Positions 61,496-64,000 of a DNA stretch of 64,000 bases are shown piece by piece (within the stretch, counting starts at the first letter, position 1; each line of letters starts with the position of its first letter). The notes below the pieces were generated by a model. It had not been told where the DNA came from and made no database searches. It saw only the letters and a list, made by a program, of their open reading frames with translations. The DNA is taken from the NCBI GenBank assembly GCA_905221605.1, contig CAJNDS010002468.1, positions 842,001 through 906,000 of the forward strand, given 5' to 3'. The translations under genes were made by a program, and so were the position numbers. This DNA is from Symbiodinium natans (lineage: Eukaryota; Sar; Dinophyceae; Suessiales; Symbiodiniaceae).

Positions 61496-61819
61496 CCTAA
61501 GTAGGCTTCAGGCAAGGAAGAAACAAGGGCTTGGGCAGCAGGAGGCTGGGTTCTTTGCAGCTCAGTTCAGCAAAATAAAGACAACAATATATTTTTGTTA
61601 TGTCTAAAGGGACTACAGACTCATTTAGGTGAGACAACGCTACACGCAAACCTACACACTCTTCCACAATGCCCCCTTCCAGCAAGTCGTAAGCGAAGCC
61701 TCCAAGACATTTTCACCCTCAACCCTTGAACCCTCAACCCTGACACGCAAAGTCCCTAACACTCACTCTGAAACACTCAACCATACTCAATCCCAAACAA
61801 CTCTAAATTCACACGTCTG
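61496..61819. other. Intron-like spacer without telomeric arrays
   Basis: It separates two minus-strand exons. It contains only a few isolated CCCTCAACCCT words (61716-61740), in contrast to the introns on the + strand genes. Confidence 0.5.
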
Positions 61820-62160
61820 CTGAGGCACTCTGCTTTGACCATGAGATCTCTGTAAGCCTGCTGTCGGGTGATTGCCATTTCGGTGTACAATGAACTGCTG
61901 TTGTTCAGCTTGTCCACAAAGCCTGTGCAAAAACGCCACTCAGCTTGCATAGCTTGCAGCGTCTCTTCCCGAAGCGGAGCACTCATTGTGGCACATGCCC
62001 GCCAGGGGAAATGGCCAGCCTGCTCGTCCAGCTCACACAAAGCAGCCACTTGGCTCAGCATGAGACTTGCGTGCCACTGTAAGGCTTCCTCATCGTCCAA
62101 AGCACCCACGTACGTCAACGCATCTTGACTCAAGCAGTCGGACAGAGTACGCCTTGGCAG
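61820..62160 (-). CDS. Unknown protein, middle exon of the minus-strand gene
   Basis: Reads TLSDCLSQDALTYVGALDDE, EALQWHASLMLSQVAALCEL, DEQAGHFPWRACATMSAPLR and ends ...QQAYRDLMVKAE. It is helix-rich with an even spread of leucines. The acceptor is CCAAG|G; the join to the previous exon gives EAQKCL|RTLSDCL. Confidence 0.6.
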
Positions 62161-62214
62161 CGTGAGAGGTAGAGGCTCTTTCCCTCACAAAGGTTACCTA
62201 CTTCCTCTCACACA

Positions 62215-62566
62215 CAGGCATTTCTGGGCTTCAGGCCGAATGAGTTTCTGCACGCGCTGCCCTGAGGCCATGGAAATCATCGTCTCGATGGATGCCGTGC
62301 TGGAGGACTGGAAAGCACGAGCCTTGACCAGACAGAAGGTCATCTACACCTAGACACCCAAAAAAAAGACATTACAAGGGATGCAATGAAGGGCAGTGCC
62401 CTACAATCAGCTTCTGAGGAACTCGGTCACTGATGTATTCTCGCTCAGCGCGGAAGACCACCAGGAGACTCCGCAGCTTGTCCTGGTTGGTGTCGTCGGC
62501 GAGGAACTGGGCAGCAGCAAGTGTGTCTCTGCGCAGAGGGGAGTCCCGGAAAAGTTGCTGAATCAC
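62215..62566 (-). CDS. Unknown protein, two small exons with a 61-base GT-AG intron
   Basis: Exon 62405-62566 (QQLFRDSPLRRDTLAAAQFL, ADDTNQDKLRSLLVVFRAER, EYISDRVPQKLI) and exon 62215-62343 (MTFCLVKARAFQSSSTASIE, TMISMASGQRVQKLIRPEAQ, KC) join in phase 0. The intron 62344-62404 starts GTAGGG and ends GTGTAG, with a pyrimidine run before the acceptor. These are ordinary introns, unlike those on the + strand. Confidence 0.55.
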
Positions 62567-62745
62567 TCAACTTGGGTGGGGTTCACAGTGGAGGTCATAC
62601 ACTACAGTGTGTTAGGGCAAGAGATTCCTAGCAGGGTGGAGCGCACCCTCTCAAACTCTGCAGTTCCAAGTCTTGGTGGTCATCAGGTTTAAGGTTATCC
62701 GGGGAGGGAGGTCTGTTTCATGCAGTGAAAATGCTGGCAAACTTG

Positions 62746-64000
62746 TTACATCCCAGCTGCGTGCCAGCAGAAAGCACGCATGCTGTGGGAGTCCTCAGAG
62801 CCGTCATCACAAGTTTGCAACGCCCACGGATTCCGGCCCTCCAGCCAAAAAGAAAAGGCGTGGGACATGGCCAGCGAGTGCCACTGCCGATCCCACGCCA
62901 TTCCATTGTCCCAGAAGGAGAACCAGCGACTGTCTTTCACAGCACTCCCTGTCACGTGGATGCGGCCTGCCCAGGCAGCAGAATTCAATCCGCTGTACAA
63001 ACTGTCGCGAAGCATGAAAGAGACTATGATAGACAAGTGCACGTGTACTACCCCGGCCCCACCTTCCACGTAAGACAGTGTCAAGCAAAAGCAGAAAAAC
63101 CTCCTTCCCCAGCACCCTTCCCCACCTTTCTCATTCTTGAGAAACTCGTACGCGGTGTTGTGGTCGAAGTTGTCTGGGTCGAAACTTGCAGCTCGCAGCG
63201 GACTCGAGCAGTCTCTGGCCATGCCGGCCAGCCACGGAGTCAGAACCTCATGGGTCCTGTCCTTCTGAAGTATGGCCAGGAGGTGATCCCGAGCCTCGGA
63301 AATCAGCTTTCCGAACTTGGACGACTTGAAAGGCCCGCGGGTGAACCGGTATAGCTTCATGAGATCCTTCAGGAAAGACTGCCCGCCAGGCACATTCTTC
63401 AGAGCCAGGGACGTCTTCCTAGCAGCCTTGTGAAAAGGATCACTCCACCAAGCGACCCAACAGCCCTGGGCAGCGAGGTGCAGGTAGCCCAACCATCCCT
63501 TGCGGGTTGTTCTTTTTTGGTCGTTCGTATGTCTACTGCACTGAGGCAACCCCCCTGCCAGCCCGCCTCCGTGCCCTCATCCGCCGCGAAGCACAAGTGG
63601 TAGAAGTCGTCGTTCTTGTAGTAGTCAGGCTGCGCAGAGCGCGACTCGAAATCGTAAAGAAAGTAATGCTCCAGGCCATCATCCTCTTGACCCAGTGCCT
63701 CGACTTCTGTTGCTCGGAAGCTGTACCTTTGGCACTGCGGCCCCGCCGGCTTCAGAAGGTTTGGGGGGCAGGCGCTCTGCAAAGTGAAGCCCTCTGGGAG
63801 AGCTGTCTGCACAGAGTTCGCGACTGCAGACAGTAGCTGCTTGGTAGCAGTGCGGAACTCTTTGAACTTGAAGGCATCCTTTCGCAGGTAAAGCTGCGCG
63901 GAACCTCTTTGAGGTAGTTCGTCTGCAACGGCCACGGCCATCGAAGCTGCTGCTTCAGCAGCCTCTGCGCTGCTGCAGCTGGTGGATGAAATCAGCTGCG
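62746..64000 (-). CDS. Unknown protein, 5' exons of the minus-strand gene, cut by the window edge
   Basis: The frame is open from the window end (QLISSTSCSSAEAAEAAASM and MAVAVADELPQRGSAQLYLR) to about 63519, then continues in another frame GWLGYLHLAAQGCWVAWWSD, KLYRFTRGPFKSSKFGKLIS and AFLKNEKG-like YEFLKNEKG; a run of six T at 63513-63518 is the likely shift point. A probable intron follows NEKG, and RIHVTGSAVKDSRWFSFWDN then GMAWDRQWHSLAMSHAFSFW come next, ending at a GT donor near 62748. I recognise no family; aromatic-rich blocks suggest a folded, possibly element-encoded protein. Confidence 0.55.

Overview
The window is nuclear DNA of a dinoflagellate, most probably a core dinoflagellate of the Symbiodiniaceae/Suessiales kind. 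Evidence: (TTTAGGG)n/(CCCTAAA)n repeats everywhere; pentatricopeptide-repeat (PPR) exons with the NAAISACEK...WQ.AL.LL wording I associate with dinoflagellate gene models; and introns that, when placed so that known protein families read through, begin with GA, GC or GT and always end AG followed by G. No bacterial, organellar or rRNA signature was seen.

Layout. From 1 to about 58.6 kb every gene I can recognise is on the + strand and is shredded into short exons. (1) 3.95-6.66 kb: the C-terminal part of a major facilitator superfamily (MFS) transporter. (2) 12.7-19.8 kb: a Y-family, polymerase-eta-like DNA polymerase. (3) About 20.3-51.5 kb: a PPR protein whose exons often hold half a repeat. 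(4) A terminal exon ending at 58611. The sequence between exons is filled with hundreds of telomere-type tracts and at least six families of short terminal-inverted-repeat elements that behave as introners (intron-generating elements). Inside the PPR gene, at 33.34-40.28 kb, sits a large composite transposon. It carries a P-loop NTPase/helicase-like gene and an IS1595/ISXO2 (Merlin-type) transposase with a displaced C-terminus, between long inverted arms. A TTTAGGG-linked satellite of 18 monomers lies at 54.0-57.1 kb. From about 59.25 kb to the window end the character changes: no telomeric arrays, and a minus-strand multi-exon gene of unknown function that runs off the right edge.

Main result. 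Placing introns by protein homology gives 19 junctions. Donors are GA (9), GC (8) and GT (2); all 19 acceptors are AG|G. In 13 of 19 the donor dinucleotide equals the first two exon bases after the acceptor, with longer matches such as GTGCC/GTGCC and GAAG/GAAG, as expected if the introns arose by insertion with target duplication. Of 16 introns that carry telomeric tracts, 11 start with TTTAGGG and finish with CCCTAAA, so the transcript could fold the splice sites together. Telomeric arrays also lie inside otherwise intact introner elements. The composite transposon is bracketed by the two ends of introner family 1, making it a candidate autonomous partner of these introns, although nested insertion remains possible.

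Limits: all splice sites are inferred by eye from reading-frame restoration; no transcript, alignment or database search was possible. Many islands between arrays in 0-3, 7-12 and 50-58 kb contain open frames that I can only list as candidate exons.
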